DNA of 64,000 nt. It comes from an uncultured Clostridia bacterium (GTDB lineage Bacteria > Bacillota > Clostridia > Christensenellales > Borkfalkiaceae). Positions 43,709 to 51,881 of the stretch are shown one piece after another. Numbering within the stretch: the first letter of the stretch is position 1; every line of letters starts with the position of its first letter. Under the pieces are notes generated by a model. That model did no database searches. It saw only the letters and a program-made list of their open reading frames with translations, and was not told where the DNA came from. The stretch covers positions 33,442-97,441 of the forward strand of contig CALVUR010000006.1 of the NCBI GenBank assembly GCA_944363645.1, read 5' to 3'. Both the position numbers and the translations under genes were made by a program.

Positions 43709-43740
43709 TAAAAGGCTACCACACTGTGGTGGCCTTTTTA
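43709..43740 (+). terminator. Terminator of the large surface protein gene
   Basis: AAAGGCTACCAC/GTGGTGGCCTTT stem followed by T. Confidence 0.9.
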
Positions 43741-43791
43741 ATTTTTCTTTTTTTTGTTTTACTTTTTTTACAAGGCAAAAAAGCATTTTTA

Positions 43792-43827
43792 AAGGGGCAT
43801 CTGTGCGTTTTAGACGGCTTTTTGCAC
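43792..43827 (+). repeat. Second repeat family, copy B
   Basis: GGGGCATCTGTGCGTTTTAG then ACGGCTTTTTG; intergenic. Confidence 0.5.
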
Positions 43828-43942
43828 AAATTTTAACAAAGGTTTAGGCAAAACAAATTGCAAAATTAGTGTAATAACTTGCTTGCTAAAGGGGTAAAAT
43901 TATGTTATAATTAAGTTAGATATAAAAAAAAGGGGTATTTAT

Positions 43943-44140
43943 ATGAAGATTAGATTTAACGAAGACGCAAGTGTTGTTGCGCAAGTTCAAGAAGGCTTAC
44001 GCCAAAAGGACGGCTATTGTCCATGTAAGGTTGGCAAACTTCCCGAAAACAAATGTATGTGTGAAGAATTTAAAAACCAAATCAAAGACGAAAATTTTGA
44101 AGGCTATTGCCATTGCAAACTTTATTATAAGGAAAAATAA
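43943..44140 (+). CDS. Ferredoxin:thioredoxin reductase catalytic-chain-like protein
   Basis: 65 residues. It keeps the Cys arrangement of the FTR catalytic subunit: CPC, nine residues, CMC, fifteen residues, CHC (C26/C28, C38/C40, C56/C58 approximately). The subunit binds a 4Fe-4S cluster next to a redox disulfide. The spacing differs from plant FTR (CPCx16CPCx8CHC). It stands alone without a variable chain, so it may pair with ferredoxin directly, or act as a small Fe-S redox protein (inference). It has its own terminator. AAGGGG precedes the ATG. Confidence 0.85.
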   Translation: MKIRFNEDASVVAQVQEGLRQKDGYCPCKVGKLPENKCMCEEFKNQIKDENFEGYCHCKLYYKEK

Positions 44141-44142
44141 TT

Positions 44143-44171
44143 TAAAGCGGTAAGTTTTACCGCTTTTTTTT
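44143..44171 (+). terminator. Terminator of the FTR-like gene
   Basis: AAAGCGGTAA/TTACCGCTTT stem with T8. Confidence 0.9.
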
Positions 44172-44297
44172 ATTGCCAAAATGGGCAAAGTTAAAAAATA
44201 AAATCGTTCAAAAAGTAAAATTTACATCAAAATAAGCAAAAATTCCCCACAAAAAAGGTGTTAATATATGGGCTACAAAGTCTAATAAAGGTGGCTT

Positions 44298-45074
44298 ATG
44301 GCAAGAAAAATTTTAATCACATCCGGAAAAGGTGGTGTGGGCAAATCGTCAATTACGGCGCATCTTGGCTACCAACTTTCCAAACTCGGTCAGCGTGTTT
44401 GCTGTATGGATATGGATGTGGGGCTAAACAATTTAGATGTCATTATGGGCGTTGAAAACAAAGTTACATACGACCTTCACGATGTGTTAGAAGGCAGATG
44501 CCGTGTAAAGCAGTCCCTTATCGACATTTCGCCCACGTTATCGCTTATTGCATCTAAACATAACTTGGATGTAGACTTTACAGGCAAAAATGTTCGGGAC
44601 TTAACTGACGGCTTAAAAACACGGTTTGATTTTGTTTTAATCGATTGCCCAGCAGGTATAGACAGCGGTTTTAGGCGTGCAATCAATGCTTGCGAAGAAG
44701 TCTTAGTGGTTGTAACTCCAACTTTAACAAGTCTGCGTGATAGCGATAAAGTTTTGGGTATTTTGGCAAATTACAAGGTAAAAATTTTGGGTGCCGTCAT
44801 AAACCGTGTGCGTGGCGACTTGGTTATTCGTGGCGGTCTTATGGGGTGTGAAGACATTTCTTCCACCTTAAAAATTCCCGTTGTTGGCTGTATTCCAGAT
44901 GACGACAGTATATATTTATCTACTTCGCTAAATCTTTACAATTCTCGGGCGCAAAAGGCGTTTAAACTGCTTGCAAAACACCTTTTGAACGGCAAAGGCA
45001 AGGTGTACGATGCAACAACCTACTACCGTGGTTTTCAGGGCGCATTAAGGCGTTTTATAAGGCAAAATGTTTAA
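44298..45074 (+). CDS. minD: Septum site-determining ATPase MinD
   Basis: ParA-type ATPase of 258 residues. Deviant Walker A GKGGVGKSS (9-17), DMDVGLNNLDVIMG (switch I), DCPAGID (Walker B) and a C-terminal basic amphipathic segment (FQGALRRFIRQNV) for membrane binding. MinD places MinC, which blocks FtsZ, and is displaced by MinE. minE follows 10 bases later. No minC lies in this window. Confidence 0.93.
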   Translation: MARKILITSGKGGVGKSSITAHLGYQLSKLGQRVCCMDMDVGLNNLDVIMGVENKVTYDLHDVLEGRCRVKQSLIDISPTLSLIASKHNLDVDFTGKNVRDLTDGLKTRFDFVLIDCPAGIDSGFRRAINACEEVLVVVTPTLTSLRDSDKVLGILANYKVKILGAVINRVRGDLVIRGGLMGCEDISSTLKIPVVGCIPDDDSIYLSTSLNLYNSRAQKAFKLLAKHLLNGKGKVYDATTYYRGFQGALRRFIRQNV

Positions 45075-45084
45075 GGGGGGCAAT

Positions 45085-45312
45085 ATGACAAATAAGCAAA
45101 TCGCAAGGGCTAAAAAGATTATCGAAAACGATAGGCTCGGGCTTGTTTTTGGCACAGAAGATTTGATAAAACACGACATTGAAAGTTTGCTTTTAGAATA
45201 TTTCAATCTTACAATGCCCGTAAAAATTACCTTAAACAAAAAGGGCGATAAAATTCAAATTACAATCACCACCGAATGCCAAAGCGTAAAAAGGTTTATG
45301 GTGGGCAGTTAG
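45085..45312 (+). CDS. minE: Cell division topological specificity factor MinE-like
   Basis: 75 residues, slightly short. The MinD-binding helix region is replaced by TNKQIARAKKIIENDRLG, then LIKHDIESLLLEYFNL and a dimerisation sheet VKITLNKKGDKIQITI resemble the MinE C-terminal domain. The start at 45085 is preceded by AAGGGGGG. Its position directly after minD supports the call; sequence similarity alone is modest. The conserved N-terminal membrane-targeting sequence is weak. Confidence 0.75.
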   Translation: MTNKQIARAKKIIENDRLGLVFGTEDLIKHDIESLLLEYFNLTMPVKITLNKKGDKIQITITTECQSVKRFMVGS

Positions 45313-45318
45313 TTTTTT

Positions 45319-45352
45319 AAGGGGGCATGTGTGCGTTTTACCGCTTTTTTGT
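45319..45352 (+). repeat. Second repeat family, copy C
   Basis: GGGGGCATGTGTGCGTTTTA then CCGCTTTTTT, right after minE; could also act as a terminator-like tract. Confidence 0.5.
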
Positions 45353-45492
45353 GGTTTTTTGTGGTGTAAAAATTAAAAAATCAAATCGCTTTTTTTGGGG
45401 AAATAATGTGGGAAGATTTTTAAAAAAGTTAGTTTAAAGTAATTTTAATGGGCAAAAGCCTATATAATATTTAGTAACTTTAAAGGTGAAAA

Positions 45493-46485
45493 ATGTTTTG
45501 GGACTTTTGCGAACTTTTAGGCGGAATAACTGTCTTTTTGGTGGGGCTAAAACTCATTGCCACAAACTTTGGGCTTGCACTCAACGGCAAAATAAAAAAT
45601 GGGCTTAAAAGCCTTACAAAATCAAGATGCTCGGCATCGCTTTTGGGGGCTGGGGCAACGGCTCTTATGCAAAGTTCGGTTGCGGTAAACATGCTCACCG
45701 TTTCCCTTGTAGAAAATAAGGTGATTACCTTAGTTGGTGCGTGTGCGGTCATAATCGGCACAAACATTGGCACAACAATCACCGCCCAACTTGTTTCCAT
45801 ATCAATGTCAAGCATAAACTTTACGGCAATCGGCAGTTTAATTGCATTTTTGGGCTTTATTTTGTCCCAAATAAACAAAAAAAATTTGCCACTTGTTGGC
45901 AAAATGCTTGTGGGCTTTGGTTTTGTGTTTATCGGCATAAAGGTGATGACGTTGTCCGTTCAAAACTTTTACAAATACAGTTGGTTTTTAAACTTCTTTT
46001 TAATCAAAAGTCCGCCTATAATACTGTTAAACGGCTTTTTTATCACCGCAATTTGTCAAAGTTCATCAGTCGTTACAAGTATGCTTGTCATTTTGGCAAC
46101 CGCCAACATTATAAGTTTAGAAAGCGCAATTTATATGATACTTGGCGCAAACATAGGCTCTTGTATATCGGTTATCTTCATTGCTAACAAACTAAGCACA
46201 GCATCAAAACAAACCGCCGTTTTCAACTTGGTTTTTAACATAATCGGCGCACTTATTTTTTATATAATCACCGCAATCTTTGGCGATAAAATGTGTGCTC
46301 TTTTGGTAAAAACTTCGGCAAATTTAGGCGGAGCGGTAGCAAACTTTCACACCGTTTTTAATGTGATTATGGGCGTTAGTACTCTACCTGTTTTAGAATA
46401 TCTTATCGCATTTATCAAAAAGATTTTGCCAGAAGGCGATAAACAAGTTAGTTACAAAAAAATACAAAAAGCAAAAAGTGGCTAA
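45493..46485 (+). CDS. Na/Pi-cotransporter family protein
   Basis: 330 residues, about eight membrane helices in two inverted repeats. Each has the QSS motif (ATALMQSSVAVNML; AICQSSSVVTSM) and GTNIGTT or GANIGSC, the signature of the NptA/PhoU-associated Na/phosphate symporter family. The C-terminal PhoU domain found in some members is absent. Substrate may be phosphate or another anion. A terminator overlaps the end. Start is preceded by AAAGGTG. Confidence 0.88.
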   Translation: MFWDFCELLGGITVFLVGLKLIATNFGLALNGKIKNGLKSLTKSRCSASLLGAGATALMQSSVAVNMLTVSLVENKVITLVGACAVIIGTNIGTTITAQLVSISMSSINFTAIGSLIAFLGFILSQINKKNLPLVGKMLVGFGFVFIGIKVMTLSVQNFYKYSWFLNFFLIKSPPIILLNGFFITAICQSSSVVTSMLVILATANIISLESAIYMILGANIGSCISVIFIANKLSTASKQTAVFNLVFNIIGALIFYIITAIFGDKMCALLVKTSANLGGAVANFHTVFNVIMGVSTLPVLEYLIAFIKKILPEGDKQVSYKKIQKAKSG

Positions 46486-46505
46486 AAGTTTAGCCACTTA
46501 TTTTA
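46476..46505 (+). terminator. Terminator of Na/Pi-family gene
   Basis: AAGTGGCTAAA/TTTAGCCACTT stem overlapping the stop codon, T-rich tail. Confidence 0.88.
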
Positions 46506-46541
46506 TTGTCAATAATTAGTGAAGGGGAATTCTAAATAATT

Positions 46542-46579
46542 AAAAAAGTGGCGATAACGGGCTTATAGGCGGACTTTTT
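46542..46579 (-). repeat. Dispersed element, copy 14 (intergenic)
   Basis: Full copy of the second subtype: left arm AAAAGTCCGCC instead of GTGGGGC, core TATAAGCCCGTTATCG, right arm CCACTTTTTT (minus strand). Confidence 0.92.
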
Positions 46580-46650
46580 TTGCGGTTTTTACTAAAAAGT
46601 TGTAAGTTTTAAAATTATAATATGCGTTGACAAAGGGGCGGATATGTGTT

Positions 46651-47178
46651 ATGATTATAAAGACTATTTATATAAGTTGGTTACTAAAATTCATGGATAA
46701 GTTTAAAGATTTTATAAATCAAAAATCGCTTTTTGGCGAAATCATGCGCTTTTTGCTTGTTGGTGGGCTATCAACAGTTATTGATTTTTTGATAATGGGC
46801 GTTGTGCTTTATCTCAGCGCACCGGATAGTTACGACAATTTTATAAACGTCTTTTTTGGCACAAATCAAGATCCAACTTACTTTGGCGCACTTTTTGGCA
46901 CGGGGCTTGGTTTTGTCATTGGCGTAATCGTAAATTATTTATTGTCCGTTTACTTTGTGTTTAACGAAAATGAAAATGTAAAAAATGTCAAAGGCTTTGT
47001 GCTGTTTGTCGTGCTTTCCGCCGGCGGACTTGCCTTACACGAATTAGGCATGTGGGGCTTACACTTAAAGTTTGGCGTAAACGAATGGATAGTAAAAATT
47101 ATCATGACCATCTTGGTTATGGCTTACAACTTTGTTACAAGAAGAGTTTTACTTTTTAAAAAGAAGGGTGAAGTATGA
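46651..47178 (+). CDS. GtrA-family membrane protein
   Basis: 175 residues with four hydrophobic segments, EIMRFLLVGGLSTVIDFLIMG being the typical GtrA first helix and YNFVTRRVLLFKKK the end. GtrA proteins are thought to act with GtrB to flip polyprenyl-linked sugars. The next gene is the GtrB-type glycosyltransferase, coupled by a four-base overlap. The start is uncertain: ATG at 46651 is taken, a later ATG at 46693 is possible. Confidence 0.87.
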   Translation: MIIKTIYISWLLKFMDKFKDFINQKSLFGEIMRFLLVGGLSTVIDFLIMGVVLYLSAPDSYDNFINVFFGTNQDPTYFGALFGTGLGFVIGVIVNYLLSVYFVFNENENVKNVKGFVLFVVLSAGGLALHELGMWGLHLKFGVNEWIVKIIMTILVMAYNFVTRRVLLFKKKGEV

Positions 47179-48242
47179 AATTAAGTATTGTTGTACCTTG
47201 TTATAACGAGCAGGAATCAGCCCCCAAATTTTACTCGGCAATCATTCCTGTTCTTGCTGGTCTATCTTGCGATTACGAAATTATTTTCGTAAACGACGGC
47301 TCTAAAGACGACACGTTAACCGTTTTAAAGGGCTTGGCACTTGCCGATAAAAATGTAAAGGTCGCAAGTTTTTCACGCAATTTTGGTCAGCAATCTGCAA
47401 TCTTGTGCGGTCTTAAACTTTGCACGGGCGACTGCTGTATCCCGATAGATTGCGACTTGCAAGACCCTGTAGAAGTAATTCCTAAAATGGTTGAAAAGTG
47501 GAATGAAGGTTTTATGGTCGTTCACGGCAGACGCATCTCACGTGCGGGCGAAACGGGCTTTAAAAAGACCACCGCAAAGGTTTTTTACCGCATGCTAAAC
47601 AAGATGTCGCAAGTTGAAATCCCAACCGACACAGGCGACTTTAAACTTTTAGATAGAAGGGTCATTGATATTATTGTCAGCATGCCAGAACACAACAAAT
47701 ACCTTCGTGGGCTTGAAAGTTGGGTGGGCTTTAAACAGACCTTTGTCGACTTTGAGCGTCAAGAACGTGTTGCCGGTAAAACCAATTACACCCTTAAAAA
47801 AATGTTGAAGTTAAGTGGCGACGGAATTTTTTCCAATTCAGACTTTCCGCTTAAATTTTTCATGGGCGTTGGGCTTACACTTACAATGGTATCTTGCATG
47901 CTACTATTTGCCTTTATCTTCCTCGAAATCTTCTTACCTCGCTTTAATCCGCTTTGGTGGATAGTGGGCGTTATCGGGCTTATAGGCGGACTTTTGCTTG
48001 TTTCTCAAGGCTTTTCTAACATTTATTTGTACCGTGTTTATGACGAAGTCAAGTGCCGTCCAGAATATCTTATAGAGCAAAAATTTAACTTTGACGGCAA
48101 CCTTTATTTGGGCGAAGATTTAAAAACCTCAGACACAAAATTTGAAACAACAAACGCCGATGTTACAGACGAAATAAAAGACGAAACCGCAACCGAAACT
48201 GCAACCGAAACAACCGACGAAACGGCAAGTGAAAACGGTTAA
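47175..48242 (+). CDS. GtrB/DPM-like glycosyltransferase (family 2)
   Basis: 355 residues. The GT-A domain (1-230) has VVPCYNEQESAP, FVNDGSKDDT, the metal motif DCDLQDP and the acceptor loop GDFKLLDRRV. Two membrane helices (about 235-290) match polyprenyl-phosphate glycosyltransferases. The last ~40 residues are Thr/Glu/Ala repeats (ETATETATETTDET). The product is probably undecaprenyl-phosphate-linked sugar for wall glycosylation. A dispersed-element copy underlies VIGLIGGLLL in the second membrane helix. It overlaps gtrA (ATGA). Confidence 0.9.
   Translation: MKLSIVVPCYNEQESAPKFYSAIIPVLAGLSCDYEIIFVNDGSKDDTLTVLKGLALADKNVKVASFSRNFGQQSAILCGLKLCTGDCCIPIDCDLQDPVEVIPKMVEKWNEGFMVVHGRRISRAGETGFKKTTAKVFYRMLNKMSQVEIPTDTGDFKLLDRRVIDIIVSMPEHNKYLRGLESWVGFKQTFVDFERQERVAGKTNYTLKKMLKLSGDGIFSNSDFPLKFFMGVGLTLTMVSCMLLFAFIFLEIFLPRFNPLWWIVGVIGLIGGLLLVSQGFSNIYLYRVYDEVKCRPEYLIEQKFNFDGNLYLGEDLKTSDTKFETTNADVTDEIKDETATETATETTDETASENG
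47962..47996 (-). repeat. Dispersed element, copy 15 (inside glycosyltransferase gene)
   Basis: Minus-strand AAAAGTCCGCCTATAAGCCC then GATAACGCCCAC. Encodes VIGLIGGL within a conserved membrane helix, so no extra residues are evident here. Confidence 0.75.
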
Positions 48243-48313
48243 AAAGCGAAAAAAGGTTTAACAATTTTGGCTTTTACGTGCAAAGGTTAATTTTTTATAT
48301 CGCTAAATAATAA

Positions 48314-48342
48314 TTGACAAAACTTTTAATTAGGTTTATTAT
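48314..48342 (+). promoter_or_regulatory. Promoter of pgk-tpiA
   Basis: TTGACA, 17-base spacer, TATTAT. Confidence 0.75.
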
Positions 48343-48371
48343 ATATTGTAGACAATATTGGGAGGTAATTT

Positions 48372-49688
48372 ATGAACAAATTATCAGTAAAAGATGTAGT
48401 TGTAAAAGGCAAAAAATGTCTTACAAGGGTAGACTTTAACGTACCTATGAAAGACGGCGTTATCACCGACGAAAACCGTATCAACGGTGCACTTCCAACC
48501 ATTAAATATTTGGTTGAAAACGGTGCAAAGGTTATACTTTGTTCTCACCTTGGTAAGCCACACAACGTTTTAGACGAAAAGATTAAATTAAACAAAAAAG
48601 AAAAAGCGGCTGTTGAAGCTTTAGGTGAAGCTGAACGTGAACAAGCCACTTTAGAATATATCGAAAAAGCAAAGAAAGATTTGAAAAAGTACACATTGGC
48701 ACCTGTTGCTAAACGTTTACAAGAACTTTTACCAGACGTAAAAGTTACATTCGCAACCGACACTGTTGGTGAAGATGCTACGCTTAAAGTAAACGCTATG
48801 AAAGATGGCGAAATCGTTGTTTTAGAAAACACACGTTTCAACGCTGGTGAAGAAAAGCGTGACGAAGAATTCTGCCGTAAACTTGCTAACTTTGCTGACG
48901 TTTTCGTAAACGATGCTTTCGGTACAGCACATCGTTCACACGCATCAACCGCTGCTATTGTTGAATACGGCTTTGTAAAAACTGCTGTTTGCGGTTTCTT
49001 AATCGAAAAAGAACTTTCAGTTATGGCTGACGCTTTAGATAACCCAGTACGTCCTTTCGTTGCAGTACTTGGCGGCGCAAAGGTTGCTGATAAACTTAAC
49101 GTTATCTCTAACTTACTCGAAAAATGCGATTCTTTAATCATCGGTGGCGGTATGGCTTACACCTTCTTGAAGGCACAAGGCAAAGAAGTTGGTACTTCAC
49201 TTGTTGACGAAACAAAGATTGATTACTGCAACCAAATGATGGCAAAGGCTAAAGAATTAGGTAAAAATTTATACCTTCCTATCGATACAGTTATCACAAA
49301 AGATTTCCCAAACCCAATCGATGCACCTGTAACCATTCAAACAGTATCTGTTGATGCTATCCCAAGCAACATGCAAGGTTTAGATATCGGCGAAGAAACA
49401 AGAAAACTTTTCGCTTCAATCATCGCTAACGCTAAAACCGTTGTTTGGAACGGTCCTATGGGCGTATTTGAAAACCCAACGCTCGCTGCTGGTACAAACG
49501 CTATTGCTGAGGCTATGGCTCAATGCGAAGGCACAACAATCATCGGTGGTGGCGACTCTGCTGCCGCTGTTGCACAAGCAGGTCTTGCTGATAAGATGAG
49601 CCACATCTCTACAGGTGGCGGTGCTTCACTTGAACTTTTTGAAGGCAAAGTTTTACCAGGTATTGCTTGCTTAAACGAAAAGGCTTAA
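48372..49688 (+). CDS. pgk: Phosphoglycerate kinase
   Basis: Glycolytic enzyme making ATP from 1,3-bisphosphoglycerate, 438 residues. Hallmarks: [58 protein letters not shown] and GGGDSAAAV. It is about 40 residues longer than usual because of a charged helix-like insertion (about 75-105, [32 protein letters not shown]) between SHLGKP and APVAKRL. GGAGG precedes the ATG. tpiA follows 40 bases later. Confidence 0.96.
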   Translation: MNKLSVKDVVVKGKKCLTRVDFNVPMKDGVITDENRINGALPTIKYLVENGAKVILCSHLGKPHNVLDEKIKLNKKEKAAVEALGEAEREQATLEYIEKAKKDLKKYTLAPVAKRLQELLPDVKVTFATDTVGEDATLKVNAMKDGEIVVLENTRFNAGEEKRDEEFCRKLANFADVFVNDAFGTAHRSHASTAAIVEYGFVKTAVCGFLIEKELSVMADALDNPVRPFVAVLGGAKVADKLNVISNLLEKCDSLIIGGGMAYTFLKAQGKEVGTSLVDETKIDYCNQMMAKAKELGKNLYLPIDTVITKDFPNPIDAPVTIQTVSVDAIPSNMQGLDIGEETRKLFASIIANAKTVVWNGPMGVFENPTLAAGTNAIAEAMAQCEGTTIIGGGDSAAAVAQAGLADKMSHISTGGGASLELFEGKVLPGIACLNEKA

Positions 49689-49728
49689 TTCTTAAAGCAA
49701 ATTAAATAGGCGAATAAAGGTGATTTAT

Positions 49729-50475
49729 ATGAGAAAACCAATTATTGCTGGCAACTGGAAAATGAACAAAACCCCAACACAAGCGGTTGAACTTTGTAAC
49801 GAACTTATTCCGCTTGTTAAAGATGCCGACTGCGACGTTGTTGTTTGCGTTCCCGCAACAGATATTTATGCTGTTACAAATTGCTTAAAGGGCACAAACA
49901 TCAAAGTTGGTGCGCAAAACGTTCACTTTGCTGAAAGTGGTGCATATACAGGCGAAATCTCCGCCGACATGCTTTTAGATCTTGGCGTAGAATATGTTAT
50001 CATCGGCCACAGCGAACGTCGTCAATACTTTGCTGAAACTGACGAAACAGTTAATAAACGTACATTAAAGGCTTTAGAAAAAGGTTTGACACCTATCGTT
50101 TGCGTTGGCGAATCTTTAGAAGAAAGAGAAACAGGCAAGACTGAAGAAGTTTTGTATCGCCAAATTACAGAAGGTTTAAAGGGCGTTGAAGACTTAACTA
50201 AACTTGTTATCGCTTACGAACCCGTTTGGGCTATCGGTACAGGCAAAACCGCCACAAGCGAACAAGCAAACGAAACTATCGCTTTTATTAGACAAACTTT
50301 GGCAAAAACATTCTGCCCAAAATGTGCTGAACAAGTTCGCATCCAATATGGTGGCAGTATGAAACCATCAAACGCTAAAGAACTTATGGCTATGCCAGAA
50401 ATCGATGGTGGTTTAATCGGTGGTGCATCATTAAAGGCTGTTGATTTTTCACAAATCGTTAATTACAATAAGTAA
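49729..50475 (+). CDS. tpiA: Triosephosphate isomerase
   Basis: Glycolytic TIM-barrel enzyme, 248 residues from the ATG at 49729. Active-site residues: NWKMNK (Asn/Lys), GHSERR (His), [15 protein letters not shown] (Glu and flexible loop) and [17 protein letters not shown] lies eight bases before the ATG. It follows pgk in one transcript; a terminator closes the operon. The usual next gene gpmI lies 7.6 kb away. Confidence 0.97.
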   Translation: MRKPIIAGNWKMNKTPTQAVELCNELIPLVKDADCDVVVCVPATDIYAVTNCLKGTNIKVGAQNVHFAESGAYTGEISADMLLDLGVEYVIIGHSERRQYFAETDETVNKRTLKALEKGLTPIVCVGESLEERETGKTEEVLYRQITEGLKGVEDLTKLVIAYEPVWAIGTGKTATSEQANETIAFIRQTLAKTFCPKCAEQVRIQYGGSMKPSNAKELMAMPEIDGGLIGGASLKAVDFSQIVNYNK

Positions 50476-50488
50476 TTTAAATAAAATT

Positions 50489-50517
50489 AAGCCGTGCTTT
50501 TTGCACGGCTTTTTTGT
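50489..50517 (+). terminator. Terminator of pgk-tpiA
   Basis: AAGCCGTGC/GCACGGCTT stem, T tail. Confidence 0.92.
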
Positions 50518-50540
50518 TTTCTTAAAATTTGTGTTTTTGT

Positions 50541-50571
50541 TAGATAACGGGCTTATAGGCGGACTTTTTGC
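50541..50571 (-). repeat. Dispersed element, copy 16 (intergenic)
   Basis: Minus-strand AAAAAGTCCGCCTATAAGCC then CGTTATC; right arm lost. Lies between tpiA and gerAC. Confidence 0.85.
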
Positions 50572-50585
50572 CTTTTTTGTGGCAG

Positions 50586-51881
50586 TTATTTAGGCGAATC
50601 AAGCGTTAAAACTTGCACGTTTAAGTTTATTAAATACTGATCAAGCGGAATGTTTTTATAATCTTCATATTTAAAATAATGGTACTTATAAAGTCTGTCT
50701 TTAATGCCAAAAAGGTCAACACCTTTTTCAAGCATCCTTGTCGCTAAACTCTTTATTACGGTTGTTGCATCATTTTCAAGGGATAATAAATACTCATCCG
50801 GTACTTTAGACCGTCTACCTAAAAAATTATTATTTGCGCTTTCCGTTGTGCTGTCAGCAACTCTTACAGTAAGTTTTAAATCAAGGTTTAATGTGGGCTT
50901 TACGCCAAAATCAAGGCTTAAATTGTGCTTGTTTTTATAAACTTCAAGCGCACAACTTTTATCGTCAATTTTAGTCGTAAGCACAAGCCTTTGCGCCTTT
51001 TTATTTAAAAGATTAAGATAAACCGTTTCATCTTCACTTAAAATATCTACAATTTTTCCGTCCTTAAATACGGCGGTTTTTGTCGCATCAAATATGGCTG
51101 ATGGCGAACTTTCTCCGCCCGATTGACCTTCCGTCGAAGATAAAAATCTATCTCTTGAAAAAGTATCACAATTTTCAAAAAGTGGGGCTATAAGCCCGTT
51201 ATCGCCACTTTTTTCACTAAAATCAGCACAGTTTTTACCGCTATTTACCTCTTTTCCCGTTTGACCTTCTTCTTTTGCTTCACCGCTAATTATGGTTATA
51301 AACGGCATATATCCGCAATTTTTTTTGCCGTGCATATCTTGACAAAAACTTTTTACATTGCTATCACCAACTCTTGAAGTTGCCGCACCATTTTCCACAA
51401 TTACCTTTCTTATCGCAAAGGATGAAATGTTGTCAAGTGGGGTGGGCGTAGACAAAAAATCACGTGCCGTACCGTCGCAAACGGCAAGCAGGGCAGAACT
51501 TTGAAAGTGTTCGCTCGCAAGCAGATGGTCACACACAATCTGCACATTGTCATTTGCCAAATCTTTGCCCAAAATTATCACGTTGCAAAATGATAGTTTA
51601 GGGAACCACCCCGACCGCTTTGATATATTTTCCACCGCTTCCATCACCGTTTCGCCCTTTGCCGAAATAAGCGTATCTTCGTTATTAAAGGTCTGTTGGC
51701 TCGCTTGCGGTACGCCTATTTGTGCGGTAAGTTCAATGCCACTATCCACCTTGTCAATGCCAAGCGCAACAATTATCGCAGTCTTTTCAATGTCGATAAG
51801 CGCAAAGTCATTTGTAAAGTAAAAAATGGTTAAAATAAGGGCAATAACTATTACAATTTTGTTTTTAAGCCTTGACTTCAT
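50586..51881 (-). CDS. gerAC: Spore germination protein, Ger(x)C family
   Basis: C subunit of a nutrient germination receptor, 431 residues. An N-terminal hydrophobic helix (about 8-26) leads to the GerC domains (IIVALGIDKVDSGIELTAQIGVPQ). The lipobox Cys and following WD..E signature found in typical GerC lipoproteins are missing (FYFTNDFALIDIEKT), so it is probably a helix-anchored membrane protein. A dispersed-element copy makes an in-frame insert (KSGDNGLIAPLF) in a polar linker. It overlaps the end of gerAB by 17 bases. Confidence 0.87.
   Translation of the reverse strand: MKSRLKNKIVIVIALILTIFYFTNDFALIDIEKTAIIVALGIDKVDSGIELTAQIGVPQASQQTFNNEDTLISAKGETVMEAVENISKRSGWFPKLSFCNVIILGKDLANDNVQIVCDHLLASEHFQSSALLAVCDGTARDFLSTPTPLDNISSFAIRKVIVENGAATSRVGDSNVKSFCQDMHGKKNCGYMPFITIISGEAKEEGQTGKEVNSGKNCADFSEKSGDNGLIAPLFENCDTFSRDRFLSSTEGQSGGESSPSAIFDATKTAVFKDGKIVDILSEDETVYLNLLNKKAQRLVLTTKIDDKSCALEVYKNKHNLSLDFGVKPTLNLDLKLTVRVADSTTESANNNFLGRRSKVPDEYLLSLENDATTVIKSLATRMLEKGVDLFGIKDRLYKYHYFKYEDYKNIPLDQYLINLNVQVLTLDSPK
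51177..51214 (+). repeat. Dispersed element, copy 17 (inside gerAC)
   Basis: Perfect-length copy with both arms; minus-strand coding frame reads KSGDNGLIAPLF within a Ser/Gly/Asp-rich linker. Confidence 0.92.

Noticed and set aside
46627..46651. Longer N-terminus for the GtrA protein
   Set aside because: The extra codons add a charged Cys-containing lead not seen in GtrA proteins and have no ribosome-binding site.
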